A stretch of 64,000 bases of DNA. Origin: Rhodobacter sp. Its GTDB lineage: Bacteria; Pseudomonadota; Alphaproteobacteria; Rhodobacterales; Rhodobacteraceae. Shown piece by piece: positions 16,976-27,559 of this stretch. Within the stretch, counting starts at the first letter, position 1; each line of letters begins with the position of its first letter. The notes below the pieces were generated by a model. The model saw only the letters and a list, made by a program, of their open reading frames with translations, was not told the DNA's origin and made no database searches. The stretch is from assembly GCA_020637595.1 (NCBI GenBank), contig JACKKE010000011.1, forward strand, positions 62,001 through 126,000. The letters run 5' to 3'. The translations under genes were made by a program, and so were the position numbers.

Positions 16976-18840
16976 CGCCGGCCGAACAGCTTTTCGATAT
17001 CGCTGAGCTTCAGCGAGACATAGGTCGGGCGGCCGTGGTTGCACTGACCGGACAGCGGCGTCGCCTCCATCTCGCGCAACAGGGCGTTCATTTCCTCGGC
17101 GCGCATCTGCCGGCCCGAGCGCACCGAGCCATGACAGGCCATGCGGCTGAGAACCGCGTCGATGCGCGCGCTCAGCGCCTGCGATTGGCCGAGGTCGGCC
17201 AGTTCATCGAGGATATCCAGAACCAGTTTGCGCGCGTCCACGGCCCCCAGCGCGGCGGGTGTTTCGCGCACGGCGATGGCGTCGCCGCCAAAGGGTTCCA
17301 GCACCAACCCCAGTCGTTCCAGCGCGTCTGCGTGCTCCATCAGCCGGGCGGTATCGCCACTGGACAGCGGCACGATTTCCGGGATCAGCAGCGCCTGCGA
17401 GGGCACGCCATTCTCGGCCATCTGGCGTTTCAGACGCTCATAGACCAGCCGCTCATGCGCGGCGTGCTGGTCGACGATGACGATGCCGTCGGCGGTCTGG
17501 GCGATGATGTAGTTTTCATGCACCTGCGCCCGGGCGGCACCCAGGGGGGCATCGGTCGGGCCTTGCTCGGGCTCGATCCGGGCGGCGGTGAGGGGGGCAT
17601 AGGGCTGCGGGGCCTCGGCCAGATCCTCGACCAGCGGCGCCTGCGCGGCATAGCTTTGCCGCAGCGTGCCATAGGACGGGCGGCTGGGCAGGTCCATCTG
17701 CCAGATGCGCGGGGCGGGTGCAGTGCCGGGCGCGGGTTCCGGCTGCATCGCGCCCAGCGTTGCCGCCGCCACGGTGCCCGAGGCCCGGTGCCCCGCCGCC
17801 GCCAGCGCGTGCCGGATGCCGGAAACCACCAGCCCGCGCACCAGCCCGGGGTCGCGGAACCGCACCTCGGCCTTGGCCGGGTGCACGTTCACATCGACCT
17901 GCTGCGGGTCGAGGTCGATGAACAGCACCGCTGCCGGGTGCCGGTCGCGCGACAGCGTGTCCATATAGGCGGCCTTCAGCGCACCGATCAGCAGTTTGTC
18001 GCGGACCGGGCGGCCGTTGACGAAGACATGCTGCGCAACCGACGAGCCCCGCGAATAGGTCGGCAGCGCGGCATAGCCCGACAGCCGCACGCCCTCGCGC
18101 TCGGTGTCCAGCCGCAGCGCGTTTTCGGTGAACTCGCGCCCCATCAGCCGCGCCAGCCGCGATTCCAGCGCGTCGAACAGCTCGCCTTGCTCGGCGTCGA
18201 GGCGTAGCACCTCGCGCCCGGCGTCGAGGTCGAGCAGCGTGAAGCCGACCCAGGGCTCGGCCATCGCCAGCCGGCGCACGGTGTCGGCAATCGCCTGCGC
18301 CTCGGCCCGGTCGGTGCGCATGAATTTCAGCCGCGCGGGCGTGGCAAAGAACAGATCGCGCAGATCGACCTGCGTGCCGCGGTTCAGTGCCGAAGGGCGC
18401 ACCGGCCCGACGCGCCCGCCCTCGACGGTGATCTGCGCGCCGTCATGGCCCTCGGCCCGGCTGGCGATGGTCAGCCGCCCGACCGCGCCGAGGCTGGGCA
18501 GGGCCTCGCCTCGGAAACCGAAGGAATGGATGTTCAACAGATCCGAGCCGTCGATCTTGGATGTCGCATGCCGGTTCAGTGCCATCGGCAGGTCGTCGGG
18601 GGACATGCCGTGGCCGTCATCGACCACCCGGATCAGCGTCTTGCCGCCGCCCGCGTATTCCACCCGCACCCGTCCCGCGCCGGCATCCAGCGCGTTTTCC
18701 ACCAGCTCCTTGACCGCCGAGGCCGGACGCTCGACCACCTCGCCGGCCGCGATGCGGTTGGCGGCGGTTTCGTCGAGTTGACGAATCACCGGAAGGGTTT
18801 GGCTTATCTTGGGGCGGGCTGCTTGCATGCCACTAGGCAT
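16972..18840 (-). CDS. mutL: DNA mismatch repair protein MutL (with endonuclease motif)
   Basis: The protein is 622 residues long, or 618 if the second methionine is used. The N-terminal GHKL ATPase has [26 protein letters not shown] and GFRGEAL. The C-terminal domain keeps the metal-binding endonuclease motif [14 protein letters not shown] and the ACHGS and CNHGRP zinc-site motifs, which fits organisms that nick DNA with MutL because they lack MutH. It is preceded by the inactive M16 gene at 28 bases and overlaps rmuC. No strong ribosome-binding site decides between the two starts. Confidence 0.95.
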   Translation of the reverse strand: MPSGMQAARPKISQTLPVIRQLDETAANRIAAGEVVERPASAVKELVENALDAGAGRVRVEYAGGGKTLIRVVDDGHGMSPDDLPMALNRHATSKIDGSDLLNIHSFGFRGEALPSLGAVGRLTIASRAEGHDGAQITVEGGRVGPVRPSALNRGTQVDLRDLFFATPARLKFMRTDRAEAQAIADTVRRLAMAEPWVGFTLLDLDAGREVLRLDAEQGELFDALESRLARLMGREFTENALRLDTEREGVRLSGYAALPTYSRGSSVAQHVFVNGRPVRDKLLIGALKAAYMDTLSRDRHPAAVLFIDLDPQQVDVNVHPAKAEVRFRDPGLVRGLVVSGIRHALAAAGHRASGTVAAATLGAMQPEPAPGTAPAPRIWQMDLPSRPSYGTLRQSYAAQAPLVEDLAEAPQPYAPLTAARIEPEQGPTDAPLGAARAQVHENYIIAQTADGIVIVDQHAAHERLVYERLKRQMAENGVPSQALLIPEIVPLSSGDTARLMEHADALERLGLVLEPFGGDAIAVRETPAALGAVDARKLVLDILDELADLGQSQALSARIDAVLSRMACHGSVRSGRQMRAEEMNALLREMEATPLSGQCNHGRPTYVSLKLSDIEKLFGRR

Positions 18841-18868
18841 AGCATGGCCCCAGCCCCAAGCAAAGCGA

Positions 18869-20170
18869 TCACTCCAGCCCGACGGGCTGCCCGACCACCA
18901 CGAACTGCAAGGCCTCGGGTTGCGCGAGGCGGCGTGCGACGCGCTGGATATCCTCCAGCGTGACCGCCCGCACCAGATCGTTTCGGACGTTCACATAGTC
19001 GATGCCGTATTGCTGGAACTGCATCGAGGCGAGGATCTGCGCGATCGATTCGTTGCCGTCGAAGCGCAGCGGATAGGCGCCGGTCAGATAGGTCTTGATC
19101 CGTTCCAGGTCGTCCTCGGTGATGCCGCCATTGGCCAGCCATTCGAATTGCTGACGCACCAGGTCGATGGCCTCGGCGGCGCTTTCATTGGCCGTCGAGA
19201 ACCGCCCGACATAGCTGTCGCCCCAGCGATAGGACGCCAGTGCCGTGTAGATGCCATAGGTCAGCCCGCGCTGCTCGCGGATCTCGTCCATCAGCCGGGT
19301 GCCAAACCGCCCGCCGCCAAAGATCTCGTTCATCAGGAAGGCGGGCATGAAATCGGGGTCGTCCCAGGGGATGCCGGCGTGGCCGAACTGGATCACCGAT
19401 TGCGTGCCGGGGTGGTCGATCACGGTCACGCCGGCGGGGGCGTCATAGCTGCGATATTCCGGCAGCGGCGTGTTCGAGGCCGGCAGGTTGTCGAGGATAT
19501 GATCGACGAGCGCGCCCAGTTCGTCGGCGGTGATGTCGCCGGCCGCGCCGATATAGACCAGATCGCTGGTAAAGGCCGCACGATGGGCGTCCAGGATGGT
19601 GTCGACAGTCAGTGCGGCGACCGAATCGGGGGTGCCGTCGGTCGGGCGTGAATAGGCGTGCCCGGCATAGCCGAGCTGGGCATAGACCTGCTGGGCAATG
19701 GTGTTGGGGTCGCGCGCCTCGCGTTCCAGCGAGGCGACCTGCTGGGCCCGCACGCGCTCCAGCGACTGGGCGCTGAAATGGGCGTCGGTCAGCGCCAGCA
19801 GCGCCAGGTCGATGACCTGATCGCGGTTTTCGGTCAGCGCCTTGATCGACATCGTCACCTGATCGCGCCCGGTCTCGAAACTGATCCCCGCAGCGAGTGA
19901 TTCCAGCGCGGCGGCATAGCCCTGCGCGTCCAGATCGCCCGCGCCCTCGGTCAGAAGGGCGGTCATCAGCGACACCGCGCCGGGGTGATCCACCGGATCG
20001 AGCGCGGCGCCGCCGGCAAAGATCACGTCGATCGACACGAAGGGGATGGTGTGATCCTCGACCAGCCAGGCGGTGCGGCCCATCGGTGAAGTCACCGACT
20101 GGATGTCGATCGCGGCGGCCGGCGAGGCGAGGGCGCAGACCAGCGCCAGGGATTTGAAAAGTGTGTTCAC
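18869..20170 (-). CDS. M16 family peptidase-fold protein, catalytic motif absent
   Basis: The 433-residue exported protein (signal [20 protein letters not shown]) has both halves of the M16 fold, including the R/Y segment [15 protein letters not shown]. The zinc-binding HXXEH motif is missing: the corresponding place reads [15 protein letters not shown]. It therefore probably acts as the non-catalytic partner of the active M16 protein encoded immediately upstream, with which it overlaps by four bases. Comparable active/inactive pairs form heterodimeric proteases in other bacteria. The substrate in the periplasm is unknown. Confidence 0.9.
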   Translation of the reverse strand: MNTLFKSLALVCALASPAAAIDIQSVTSPMGRTAWLVEDHTIPFVSIDVIFAGGAALDPVDHPGAVSLMTALLTEGAGDLDAQGYAAALESLAAGISFETGRDQVTMSIKALTENRDQVIDLALLALTDAHFSAQSLERVRAQQVASLEREARDPNTIAQQVYAQLGYAGHAYSRPTDGTPDSVAALTVDTILDAHRAAFTSDLVYIGAAGDITADELGALVDHILDNLPASNTPLPEYRSYDAPAGVTVIDHPGTQSVIQFGHAGIPWDDPDFMPAFLMNEIFGGGRFGTRLMDEIREQRGLTYGIYTALASYRWGDSYVGRFSTANESAAEAIDLVRQQFEWLANGGITEDDLERIKTYLTGAYPLRFDGNESIAQILASMQFQQYGIDYVNVRNDLVRAVTLEDIQRVARRLAQPEALQFVVVGQPVGLE

Positions 20171-21498
20171 GAGTCCGCCCCCATCAGCCAGCCAGTCACC
20201 GAGGCCCGCCGGTCAAGGCCGCGCGCCGCGGCGACGACTTCGTCGGGAGTGACCGATTCGAGGATCGACAGCCAGTCGTCGCTGTCCTGCAGGCTCAGGC
20301 CCACGGTCAGATCGGCGCCCACCGAGTTGGCGCGTGCGGCGGTATCGTCAAGCTGATAGATCGCCTCGGCGCGGATCTGCATGCGCACGCGCTCGAACTG
20401 GTCGGGGTCCGGGCCGGTTTCGATGAACTGCGCGACGACGGCGTCCATTGCATCCTCGGCCTGCTGCAGCGTCACGCCCTGCGCCGGCATCACCCCCAGG
20501 GTAAAGGTGCCGTGGTCGATGGCAGTGCCGTTATAGCCCGCCCAGACGGCAACGGCGATGTTCTGGTCATAGGTCAGCGCCCGGTCCAGCACCGAGGTCT
20601 GCGAGCTGCCGCTCAGCAGTGCTGCCAGCACGGTCAGCGCCGCGGCCTGCCGCTGGTCGCCAGGGCGGCGGTTCGGGGCCAGATAGATCCGGTTGACATA
20701 GGCCTGGCCGACGCGCTCGTCGCGCATCACCAGCCGGCGTTCGGCCAGCTGTTCCGGCTCGGTCGGGCGGACGCGCGGCGGCAGGTCGGTCACCGCCGGG
20801 ATCACGCCATAGATGCGCTGTGCCATCTCGACCACGGCCTGTGGTTCGACATCGCCGGCGACCACCAGGATCGCGTTGTTGGGCGCGTAATGGACACGGT
20901 AGAATTCGGTGGCGATGTCGCCGGTCAGCTGCTCGATCTCATGGCGCCAGCCGATGATCGGGCGGCCATAGGGATGGTTCTGAAAGAGCGCGGCATACAT
21001 CTGCTCACCGAACTGGCGGTCGGGGCTGGAATCGCGGGTCTGGCCGCGTTCGCGCAGGATCACGTCGCGCTCGGGCAGCCAGTCGGACCGGTCGAGCCGC
21101 AGGTTGACCATGCGGTCGGCCTCCATCTGCATCATCAGCTCCAGCCGGTCGGCGGCGACGCGCTGGTGATAGGCGGTATAATCCCAGCTGGTAAAGGCGT
21201 TGTCGCGCCCGCCATTGGCCTCGACCGTGGCGGAAAACTCGCCCTCGGCCATGTGGTCGGTGGCCTTGAACATCAGGTGTTCGAGGTAATGCGCGATGCC
21301 CGAATGGCCGGCGGGATCATCGGCCGCGCCGACCTTGTACCAGACCATATGCACGACGACCGGGGCGCGGTGATCCTCGATCACCACCACCTGCATGCCG
21401 TTGTCCAGTTCGAACAGCTGCGGATCGCTGGCCCAGACGGGCAGGGCGCCGACAAGGGCAAAGACGGTGACGGCGGCGATACGCAGGAGGTGCTTCAT
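20167..21498 (-). CDS. M16 family zinc metalloprotease (active subunit)
   Basis: This 443-residue exported peptidase has a signal peptide (LLRIAAVTVFALVGALPVWA) and the inverted zinc motif HYLEH (His70, Glu73, His74), with the distal glutamate expected in the LELMMQMEADRM helix. The family degrades peptides inside a clam-shell chamber. The chosen ATG has a suitable signal sequence directly after it. The inactive homologue overlaps its 3' end, so the two are probably made in equal amounts. Confidence 0.92.
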   Translation of the reverse strand: MKHLLRIAAVTVFALVGALPVWASDPQLFELDNGMQVVVIEDHRAPVVVHMVWYKVGAADDPAGHSGIAHYLEHLMFKATDHMAEGEFSATVEANGGRDNAFTSWDYTAYHQRVAADRLELMMQMEADRMVNLRLDRSDWLPERDVILRERGQTRDSSPDRQFGEQMYAALFQNHPYGRPIIGWRHEIEQLTGDIATEFYRVHYAPNNAILVVAGDVEPQAVVEMAQRIYGVIPAVTDLPPRVRPTEPEQLAERRLVMRDERVGQAYVNRIYLAPNRRPGDQRQAAALTVLAALLSGSSQTSVLDRALTYDQNIAVAVWAGYNGTAIDHGTFTLGVMPAQGVTLQQAEDAMDAVVAQFIETGPDPDQFERVRMQIRAEAIYQLDDTAARANSVGADLTVGLSLQDSDDWLSILESVTPDEVVAAARGLDRRASVTGWLMGADS

Positions 21499-21583
21499 GG
21501 ATCCGGGCTCCGGTCTTGGACTCGGGCCAGAATTACCGCGCACCCCGAAAGCGGCAAGAGGGTTGCCGCAGTTGTGAAGCCGG

Positions 21584-22111
21584 TTATTCGGCGGGCGGGG
21601 CCGAAGGCGTGCGCACCCCGCGCGAGCGCCACAGCCGCAATTCGGCCTGCGGGTCGAGGATCTGTTCCTCATAGGCCTGGCGATAGACGTTGGTGTTGAA
21701 CATCCGTTCAAAGATCCGCGGCCCGTTGCTGCGGCGGAAATCTTCGTCCTCGGCGGCGAGGGTGGTGCGGATATCCTCGCTCACGCCGTTGCGCGCGGCA
21801 TAGCGGACAAGCCCCGCATCGGCCGAGGGAATGCCGCTGGTGCGCTCGGCGGAAACCCGCCCGCCCAGAGCCGAGACAGCCTCGGCCCGCGGGTCGGGGT
21901 CGACGAGGTTCCCGCCGCCCGGCGTCGGGGTCGGCAGAGTGTTGAAATCGGGCGGGGCCTGCAGCGGGCCGGTGGGCACGATCGAGAATTCGTCAGGCCC
22001 GGTCCTGTAGGAGGCCGCGTTCATCAGCGCCGGCACCTCACCCCCGCGCGAGCACGCGGACAGGGTCAGCAGGCCGATTCCGGCAGCGGCAAGAAGGCGA
22101 TACAGGCTCAT
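21584..22111 (-). CDS. DUF3035 domain lipoprotein
   Basis: The 175-residue protein has a lipoprotein signal with the lipobox LSAC at residues 17-20 and then a proline-rich linker (PPDFNTLPTPTPGG). The C-terminal half contains NGPRIFERMFNTNVYRQAYEEQ, characteristic of the alphaproteobacterial DUF3035 family. Its function is not established. It lies just after lspA, whose product would process its signal peptide, and the position beside signal peptidase II is conserved in related bacteria as far as I recall. Confidence 0.85.
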   Translation of the reverse strand: MSLYRLLAAAGIGLLTLSACSRGGEVPALMNAASYRTGPDEFSIVPTGPLQAPPDFNTLPTPTPGGGNLVDPDPRAEAVSALGGRVSAERTSGIPSADAGLVRYAARNGVSEDIRTTLAAEDEDFRRSNGPRIFERMFNTNVYRQAYEEQILDPQAELRLWRSRGVRTPSAPPAE

Positions 22112-22143
22112 AGGTTTTCCCGGTCGTCCAAGGCTGCCCCTGT

Positions 22144-22635
22144 TTAGCCCAAGCCCGTGCCGCCGTCACGGGGCGTTTTGCCGCCCGAGGCGAGGATGAG
22201 CCCGAACGCGCCGACAAAGATCGCGATGTCGGCCACGTTGAAGGCCCAGGGGTTGATGAATCCGCAGCACGAGACGTTTAGGAAATCGGCCACCGCGCCC
22301 CAGATCACCCGGTCGATGGCGTTGCCCAGCGCGCCGCCCGCCAGAAAACCCAGCGCCACCTGCATCAGGGGGCGGGCGCCGTCGCGGCGCACCCAGGTCC
22401 AGACCCAGGCGGTGACGGCCAGCGCCAGCAGCACCAGCACCGCCCGCAACCAGACCGAGTCATCGGCAAAGAGGCCGAAGTTGACGCCCCGGTTCCACGC
22501 CATCGTCAGGTTCAGGAACGGCGGCCAGACTTCCAGATACAGGGTCTCGCGCAGGTTCAGACCCACGACCACCGCCCATTTCAGGGCCTGGTCGAGGGCC
22601 AGGATGACCAGTGAGACCCAGACAGCGATCCGCAT
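22144..22635 (-). CDS. lspA: Lipoprotein signal peptidase (signal peptidase II)
   Basis: The 163-residue inner-membrane aspartyl protease removes the signal peptide of diacylated prolipoproteins. Four hydrophobic segments are present, with the catalytic aspartates Asp108 in GNAIDRV and Asp136 in AFNVADIAI and the conserved WNRGVNFG motif. The ATG lies one base after the purH stop, indicating coupling. Confidence 0.95.
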   Translation of the reverse strand: MRIAVWVSLVILALDQALKWAVVVGLNLRETLYLEVWPPFLNLTMAWNRGVNFGLFADDSVWLRAVLVLLALAVTAWVWTWVRRDGARPLMQVALGFLAGGALGNAIDRVIWGAVADFLNVSCCGFINPWAFNVADIAIFVGAFGLILASGGKTPRDGGTGLG

Positions 22636-22636
22636 T

Positions 22637-24220
22637 TCAGTGACGGAAATGCCGCATGCCGGTGAACACCATCGCCAGCCCCGCGGCATCGGCGGCGGCG
22701 ATCACCTCGTCGTCGCGCATCGAGCCGCCGGGCTGGATGACGCAGGTGGCACCCGCCGCTGCGGCCTCCATCAGCCCGTCGGGGAAGGGGAAGAACGCAT
22801 CTGACGCCACGGCGGACCCGATCGTCAGCGGCTGCGGCAGGCCCAGCGCCTCGGCCATGCGCTCGGCCTTTTTCGCGGCGATCAGGGCGCTGTCGACACG
22901 GCTCATCTGGCCGGCACCGACGCCCACGGTCGCGCCGTCCTTGACATAGACGATGGCGTTCGACTTGACGTGCTTGGCGATCTTCCAGGCGAACAGCAGG
23001 TCGGTCATCTGTTCGGCCGTCGGGGCCTTTTTCGTCACCACCTTCAGATCGTCCATGCCGACAAAGCCGTTGTCCTTGTCCTGCACCAGGAAGCCGCCGG
23101 CGACCTGGCGGAAGGTCAACCCGCCGTCGCGCACGTTCGGCAGCCCTTCGGTGGTCAGAAGGCGCAGGTTCTTCTTGGCGGCAAAGATTGCCTTGGCCTC
23201 GTCGCTGGCACCCGGGGCGATGACGACCTCGGTGAAGATGCCGGTGATTTCTTGCGCGGTGGCAGCGTCCAGCGGCTGGTTCAGCGCGACGATCCCGCCA
23301 AAGGCCGAGGTGCGGTCGCAGTCGAACGCGGCCTTGTAGGCCTCGAGCAGCGTCTTGCCGCGCGCCACGCCGCAGGGGTTCGCGTGCTTGATGATCGCGC
23401 AGGCCGGGCCGTCGGTGAACTCGGCCACCAGCTCGAACGCGGCGTCGGTGTCGTTGATGTTGTTATAGGACAGTTCCTTGCCCTGATGCTGCATGGCCGT
23501 GGCGACGCCGGGGCGGTTCGAGCCGTCGGTATAGAAGGCCGCAGTCTGGTGCGGGTTCTCGCCGTAACGCAGGGTCTGCGCCAGGGTGCCGGCAAAGACC
23601 CGGCGGCGCGGCGCGGCCTCGCCGATCGCCTTGGCCATCCAGGTGCTGACCGCAGCGTCATAGGCGCCGGTGCGGGCATAGGCGGTCTGCGCCAGCCGTT
23701 GACGGAAGGCGAGGCGGGTCTGACCGCCGTTCGCGTCCATCTCGGCCAGCAGGGCGGCGTAATCCTCGGGGTCGGTGACGACGCTGACAAAGCCGTGGTT
23801 CTTGGCCGCCGCGCGGATCATCGCCGGGCCGCCGATGTCGATGTTCTCGATGGTGGTCTCGTAATCCGCGCCGCGCGCCACGGTGGCCTCGAACGGATAG
23901 AGGTTGACCACCAGAAGGTCGATCGCCTCGATCCCGTGTTCGGTCATCGAGCCCACATGCCCCGCGTCGTCGCGCAACGCCAACAGACCGCCGTGCACCA
24001 TCGGGTGCAGGGTCTTGACGCGGCCGTCCATCATTTCCGGAAAGCCGGTCAGGTCCGACACGTCGCGCACGGCCAGCCCGGCCTCGCGCAGCGCCTTGGC
24101 CGTGCCGCCGGTCGAGACCAGATCCACACCACGATCGACCAGGGCGCGGCCCAGTTCGATCAGGCCGGTCTTGTCGGACACGGACAGCAATGCGCGTTTC
24201 AGGGGGGCGAGGTCGGTCAT
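22637..24220 (-). CDS. purH: Bifunctional AICAR transformylase/IMP cyclohydrolase
   Basis: The 527-residue enzyme catalyses the last two steps of IMP synthesis. Residues about 1-195 form the IMP cyclohydrolase ([28 protein letters not shown]), and the rest the folate-dependent AICAR transformylase with [11 protein letters not shown] and a closing HPGGS-like [13 protein letters not shown] segment. Length and both domains are complete. Its start overlaps the heparinase-like gene by four bases. Confidence 0.97.
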   Translation of the reverse strand: MTDLAPLKRALLSVSDKTGLIELGRALVDRGVDLVSTGGTAKALREAGLAVRDVSDLTGFPEMMDGRVKTLHPMVHGGLLALRDDAGHVGSMTEHGIEAIDLLVVNLYPFEATVARGADYETTIENIDIGGPAMIRAAAKNHGFVSVVTDPEDYAALLAEMDANGGQTRLAFRQRLAQTAYARTGAYDAAVSTWMAKAIGEAAPRRRVFAGTLAQTLRYGENPHQTAAFYTDGSNRPGVATAMQHQGKELSYNNINDTDAAFELVAEFTDGPACAIIKHANPCGVARGKTLLEAYKAAFDCDRTSAFGGIVALNQPLDAATAQEITGIFTEVVIAPGASDEAKAIFAAKKNLRLLTTEGLPNVRDGGLTFRQVAGGFLVQDKDNGFVGMDDLKVVTKKAPTAEQMTDLLFAWKIAKHVKSNAIVYVKDGATVGVGAGQMSRVDSALIAAKKAERMAEALGLPQPLTIGSAVASDAFFPFPDGLMEAAAAGATCVIQPGGSMRDDEVIAAADAAGLAMVFTGMRHFRH

Positions 24221-26052
24221 GGCAGTGATCCTTGGTCTCTCAGGAACAGGTCACGCGGCATGGCCAGGTCGTCGTCGCGGCCGATGTCGCGAATCGCGAG
24301 CGGGGTATCCTGTGCCTTGGCCAGTGTCCAGTTGATCTGGCTGGTATCGTCGAGAATGGCGGCCCGAATCACGATCTGATGGCAAGGACGCGGTGCCAGA
24401 CGCCCCTTTTCCAGATAGACCGAGGGTTCCAGCGACAGCCGCCCGGGTCCGTCGAAGCGGAACACCCAGATCTCGCCCGAGGGCAGGGCGACCGACACCG
24501 CGGTGCCGTTCATGTCCAGCGAGGGGTCGGCGTCGGGGTGCAGGTGGAACCTCAGCGCATAGCTGACGCCGCGCAGCTTGCCGGCATCCAGCACCTGGCC
24601 AAAGATCTTGCGGTGCGCAGGCTCCAGCGCCGCCAGCGTGTCCTCGCCCAGCAGCACCCGTCCGTCGCGGCTGAGTTCCAGCGTGCGCACATGGGTCAGA
24701 CCGTGGGTCGCCACATAGCCGTCATGGCTGAGCAGCAGCGAGGCCGCGTCGCGCTCGTCTGAGCGGTGCAGCGTGACCAGCGACGGCCCGTCGAGCAGCG
24801 GCGCGCCGCCGTCCTCGGGGCGGCTGGCGCGTCCGAACCGTGCCGACGAGGTGCCGTCGATCGACAGCGTGGAATGCGAATTGGTGGCGCGTCCGGCCTT
24901 TTCCCATTCCGGCCCGAACGGCACGCCCGAGCCCGAGTTGACCACCAGCGGCCGGCGGTTCGAGGTCAGCTCGAACGCCAGCATCGAGGCATGCGCGATG
25001 CGCGCCGCGCGGCCCGAGGGCGGTCTGGATGCGTCCACCAGAACCGTTGTCCGGCCCCCTTCCAGCCGGGCATAACCCATCGCCGCCGTGACCTTGGCGC
25101 CAACCGGCACGCCGGCGGCCGACAGCGCGTGTTCCAGCCGCCCTTCCATCCCGCGACCGCCGCCATGAAACCGTGCCAGCCCGCCATCGGCGTGCCTGAG
25201 CGCGCGCAGGCAGGGGGCGATGCGGGCGATGGCGGCGTCGATGGCGGCGGGAACCTCCAGCTCGGCGTCGCGCAGCGCGGCTTCGACCCAGGTGAGCAGC
25301 GAAAAGACCTCGAGCAGTTCTTCGGGGTTGCGGCTGGCGATGCCGCCGTCATGGGCGATGTCCTCGGCGCAGGCCTGCGACAGCGCGGCCGAGGCCGTGG
25401 CGCGATAGCCCTCCATCCCGATCAGCGACAGCGCGGCATAAAGCAGCCCGCCCACCGCCTCGAACCGGGGTAGCCCGGGTTCGGCCACCTGCCAGCGCCG
25501 CGCCAGGAACGCGGTCTGCCTGCCCAGCGCGGCAAAGAACGGCGCGTTTTCGGCGGCTTCGCGCCCGGCGGTCAGAAAGATCGCGTGCTGGATCCAGCGG
25601 ATCACCCGGCGGCCGGTGACATCGGGCGTCCAGCCCGGCCCCTCGCCCATGCCAAACCGCGCGATCCAGTCGCTGACCCAGCCCTGTGCTGCCAGCCGCG
25701 CCGCCCGGTCGCCTGATGTGGCCATGTGGTCGAGCCAGGCAAAGCCGTGCAGTTCCGCGGCGAACCCGGTCGAGGGCGGCTCCTGGTCCCAGGGATGCAG
25801 GGTTTCCACCATGTGTCCGGCCAGCAGGAAGTTGCCGGCGGTCAGCTGCTTGCCACGGGCGTAGAAACCGATGGTGCGCGGTTCGGGCATCGACACAAAG
25901 CCGCCCGCCGCCGGGGCCGAGCGTGCATGACGCGCCGCAAGGCGATTGCCCCACCGCTGCCTGCGCGCTGTCCAGCCCTTCTCCATCGTTCGCTGCCTGT
26001 GCTCTTGCCCTGGCTGCAGGGAATAGCGCCAAGGCGCCCTGCTGTCATCCAT
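24217..26052 (-). CDS. Heparinase II/III family protein
   Basis: The protein is up to 611 residues long. The N-terminal part resembles the alpha-helical toroid of polysaccharide lyases ([28 protein letters not shown]) and the C-terminal part the beta-sandwich of heparinase II/III ([29 protein letters not shown]). No signal peptide is visible, which is odd for a lyase acting on outside polymers. The ATG used here abuts the rsmB stop; a second ATG at 25986 is equally possible. It sits within a housekeeping rsmB-purH unit, and its substrate is unknown. Confidence 0.82.
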   Translation of the reverse strand: MDDSRAPWRYSLQPGQEHRQRTMEKGWTARRQRWGNRLAARHARSAPAAGGFVSMPEPRTIGFYARGKQLTAGNFLLAGHMVETLHPWDQEPPSTGFAAELHGFAWLDHMATSGDRAARLAAQGWVSDWIARFGMGEGPGWTPDVTGRRVIRWIQHAIFLTAGREAAENAPFFAALGRQTAFLARRWQVAEPGLPRFEAVGGLLYAALSLIGMEGYRATASAALSQACAEDIAHDGGIASRNPEELLEVFSLLTWVEAALRDAELEVPAAIDAAIARIAPCLRALRHADGGLARFHGGGRGMEGRLEHALSAAGVPVGAKVTAAMGYARLEGGRTTVLVDASRPPSGRAARIAHASMLAFELTSNRRPLVVNSGSGVPFGPEWEKAGRATNSHSTLSIDGTSSARFGRASRPEDGGAPLLDGPSLVTLHRSDERDAASLLLSHDGYVATHGLTHVRTLELSRDGRVLLGEDTLAALEPAHRKIFGQVLDAGKLRGVSYALRFHLHPDADPSLDMNGTAVSVALPSGEIWVFRFDGPGRLSLEPSVYLEKGRLAPRPCHQIVIRAAILDDTSQINWTLAKAQDTPLAIRDIGRDDDLAMPRDLFLRDQGSLP

Positions 26053-27288
26053 TCAAGCTGCGTCGCGGCGAAGAAGCGCCATATAGAATCCGTCCACGCC
26101 GCCCGGCAGGTCATCGGGCCGGGTGCGCCAGCCGCCTTCCGCCGTCGCGCGGCCAAAGGGTTGGGGCGGGGTCTGGGCGAGCAGCCCGGGGTGGCGGGTC
26201 AGGGCGGCGGCGATCTGGTCTTCGCCTTCTTCGGGCAGCAACGAGCAGGTGCAATAGACCAGCCGTCCGCCGGGTTTCAGGAACCCCAGCGCCCGGTCCA
26301 GAAGCAGCCCCTGCAGATCGACCAGCGCCGCGACATCGGCGGGTTTGCGCAGGAAGGGCAGGTCAGGGTGGCGGCGGATCGTGCCGGTGGCGGAACAGGG
26401 CGCGTCCAGCAGCACCGCATCGACCGGCACAGGCGGCGCCCAGTCCAGCGCATCGGCGCAGACGACGGTGGCACTCAGCCCGGTGCGTGCCAGGTTCGCG
26501 CGCACCCGCTCCAGCCGCGGGGCTGACAGATCGACGGCGGTGACTGTCGCGCCGGTGGCGGCCATCTGCATCGTCTTGCCCCCGGGCGCGGCGCAGAGAT
26601 CCAGCGCGGTCTCGCCAGGGTGCAGCGCCAGCATCCCCGCGGGCAGGGCGGCGGCAGCATCCTGCACCCACCAGTCGCCCGCCTCGAACCCGGGCAGAGC
26701 CGAGACCTGCACCGGCCCGGTCAGCCGCAGCGATCCGCCGGGCAGCGCCTGTGCATCCGGCACCGGCGCGGCGCCCGGTTTCAGCGTCAGGTCGACGGGC
26801 GGCGTCTGGTGTTGCGCGGCCTCGATCGCCTGCACCACATCCTCGCCCCAGATCCCCCTGAGCCGCCGCCGCAGCCAGCCCGGCAGGCGCTGCGCCGGCA
26901 TCTCGGCCCAGCCGGGATGTGCCGCGACCTTGCGCAGCACCGCGTTGGCCATGCCGGCGAAAGGCGCGGTCTTCGGCCCCGCGCGCAGCAGCGAGACGAC
27001 GGCGTTCACCACCCCGTGCGGCGGTGCGCCGGCCTCCAGCATCTCGACGGTGGCGACTCGCAGCAGCGCCATCGGCAGCGGCGGCGGGGGCTTGCGCAGC
27101 AGGGGCGACAGGATCGCCTCGGTCCGTGAGAAATGGCGCAGGGTCAGCTGCGCCAGCCGCAGTGCCCGTGCCCGCACCGCCGGGTCGCCGCCGGCCTGCG
27201 GCGCGTCGGCCAGCATCCGCCCCTCGGTCAGGACGCCGGCAACCAGCCGGGCGGCCAGAAGGCGCGGATCGTCTGCGGGCTGGGTCAT
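26053..27288 (-). CDS. RsmB/NOP family rRNA cytosine-C5 methyltransferase
   Basis: The 411-residue enzyme has an N-terminal NusB-like RNA-binding domain (about 1-130, with LAQLTLRHFSRTEAIL and HGVVNAVVSLLR) and a C-terminal SAM domain with LDLCAAPGGKT. The two catalytic cysteines of the family are in DAPCSATG and YCTCSL. E. coli RsmB makes m5C967 in 16S rRNA; the same site is likely but not proven here. It heads a minus-strand run that continues with the heparinase-like gene, purH and lspA. Confidence 0.92.
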   Translation of the reverse strand: MTQPADDPRLLAARLVAGVLTEGRMLADAPQAGGDPAVRARALRLAQLTLRHFSRTEAILSPLLRKPPPPLPMALLRVATVEMLEAGAPPHGVVNAVVSLLRAGPKTAPFAGMANAVLRKVAAHPGWAEMPAQRLPGWLRRRLRGIWGEDVVQAIEAAQHQTPPVDLTLKPGAAPVPDAQALPGGSLRLTGPVQVSALPGFEAGDWWVQDAAAALPAGMLALHPGETALDLCAAPGGKTMQMAATGATVTAVDLSAPRLERVRANLARTGLSATVVCADALDWAPPVPVDAVLLDAPCSATGTIRRHPDLPFLRKPADVAALVDLQGLLLDRALGFLKPGGRLVYCTCSLLPEEGEDQIAAALTRHPGLLAQTPPQPFGRATAEGGWRTRPDDLPGGVDGFYMALLRRDAA

Positions 27289-27365
27289 CGCGGGCCTCGG
27301 TCTTGTTCTCGGCGGGTCAGGGGTCTAGCTTGCGCCTATCCTACCGCGCGCTTCAAGGAAAGCCG

Positions 27366-27548
27366 ATGTCCTACGATCCCGACGCCCTGCCCCCCGCCGC
27401 CAAACGCGCCCTGGCCGAGGCCGAGGAGCGCCGGAAACAGGCCGAAGCCGAGGCCAAGGACCAGCCCAAGGAGCTGGGCGGGCGCAACGGGCCGGAACCT
27501 GTGCGTTACGGCGACTGGGAAAAGAAGGGCATCGCCATCGACTTCTGA
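27366..27548 (+). CDS. DUF1674 protein, SDHAF4-like succinate dehydrogenase assembly factor
   Basis: The 60-residue protein ends in GGRNGPEPVRYGDWEKKGIAIDF, nearly all of which is the hallmark of the DUF1674/SDHAF4 family. In mitochondria SDHAF4 binds flavinylated SdhA and helps join it to SdhB; bacterial members are assumed to do the same. The N-terminal half is a charged helix rich in Ala, Glu and Lys. It is transcribed away from rsmB and converges on smc. Confidence 0.88.
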   Translation: MSYDPDALPPAAKRALAEAEERRKQAEAEAKDQPKELGGRNGPEPVRYGDWEKKGIAIDF

Positions 27549-27559
27549 GCCGTCGGGCT

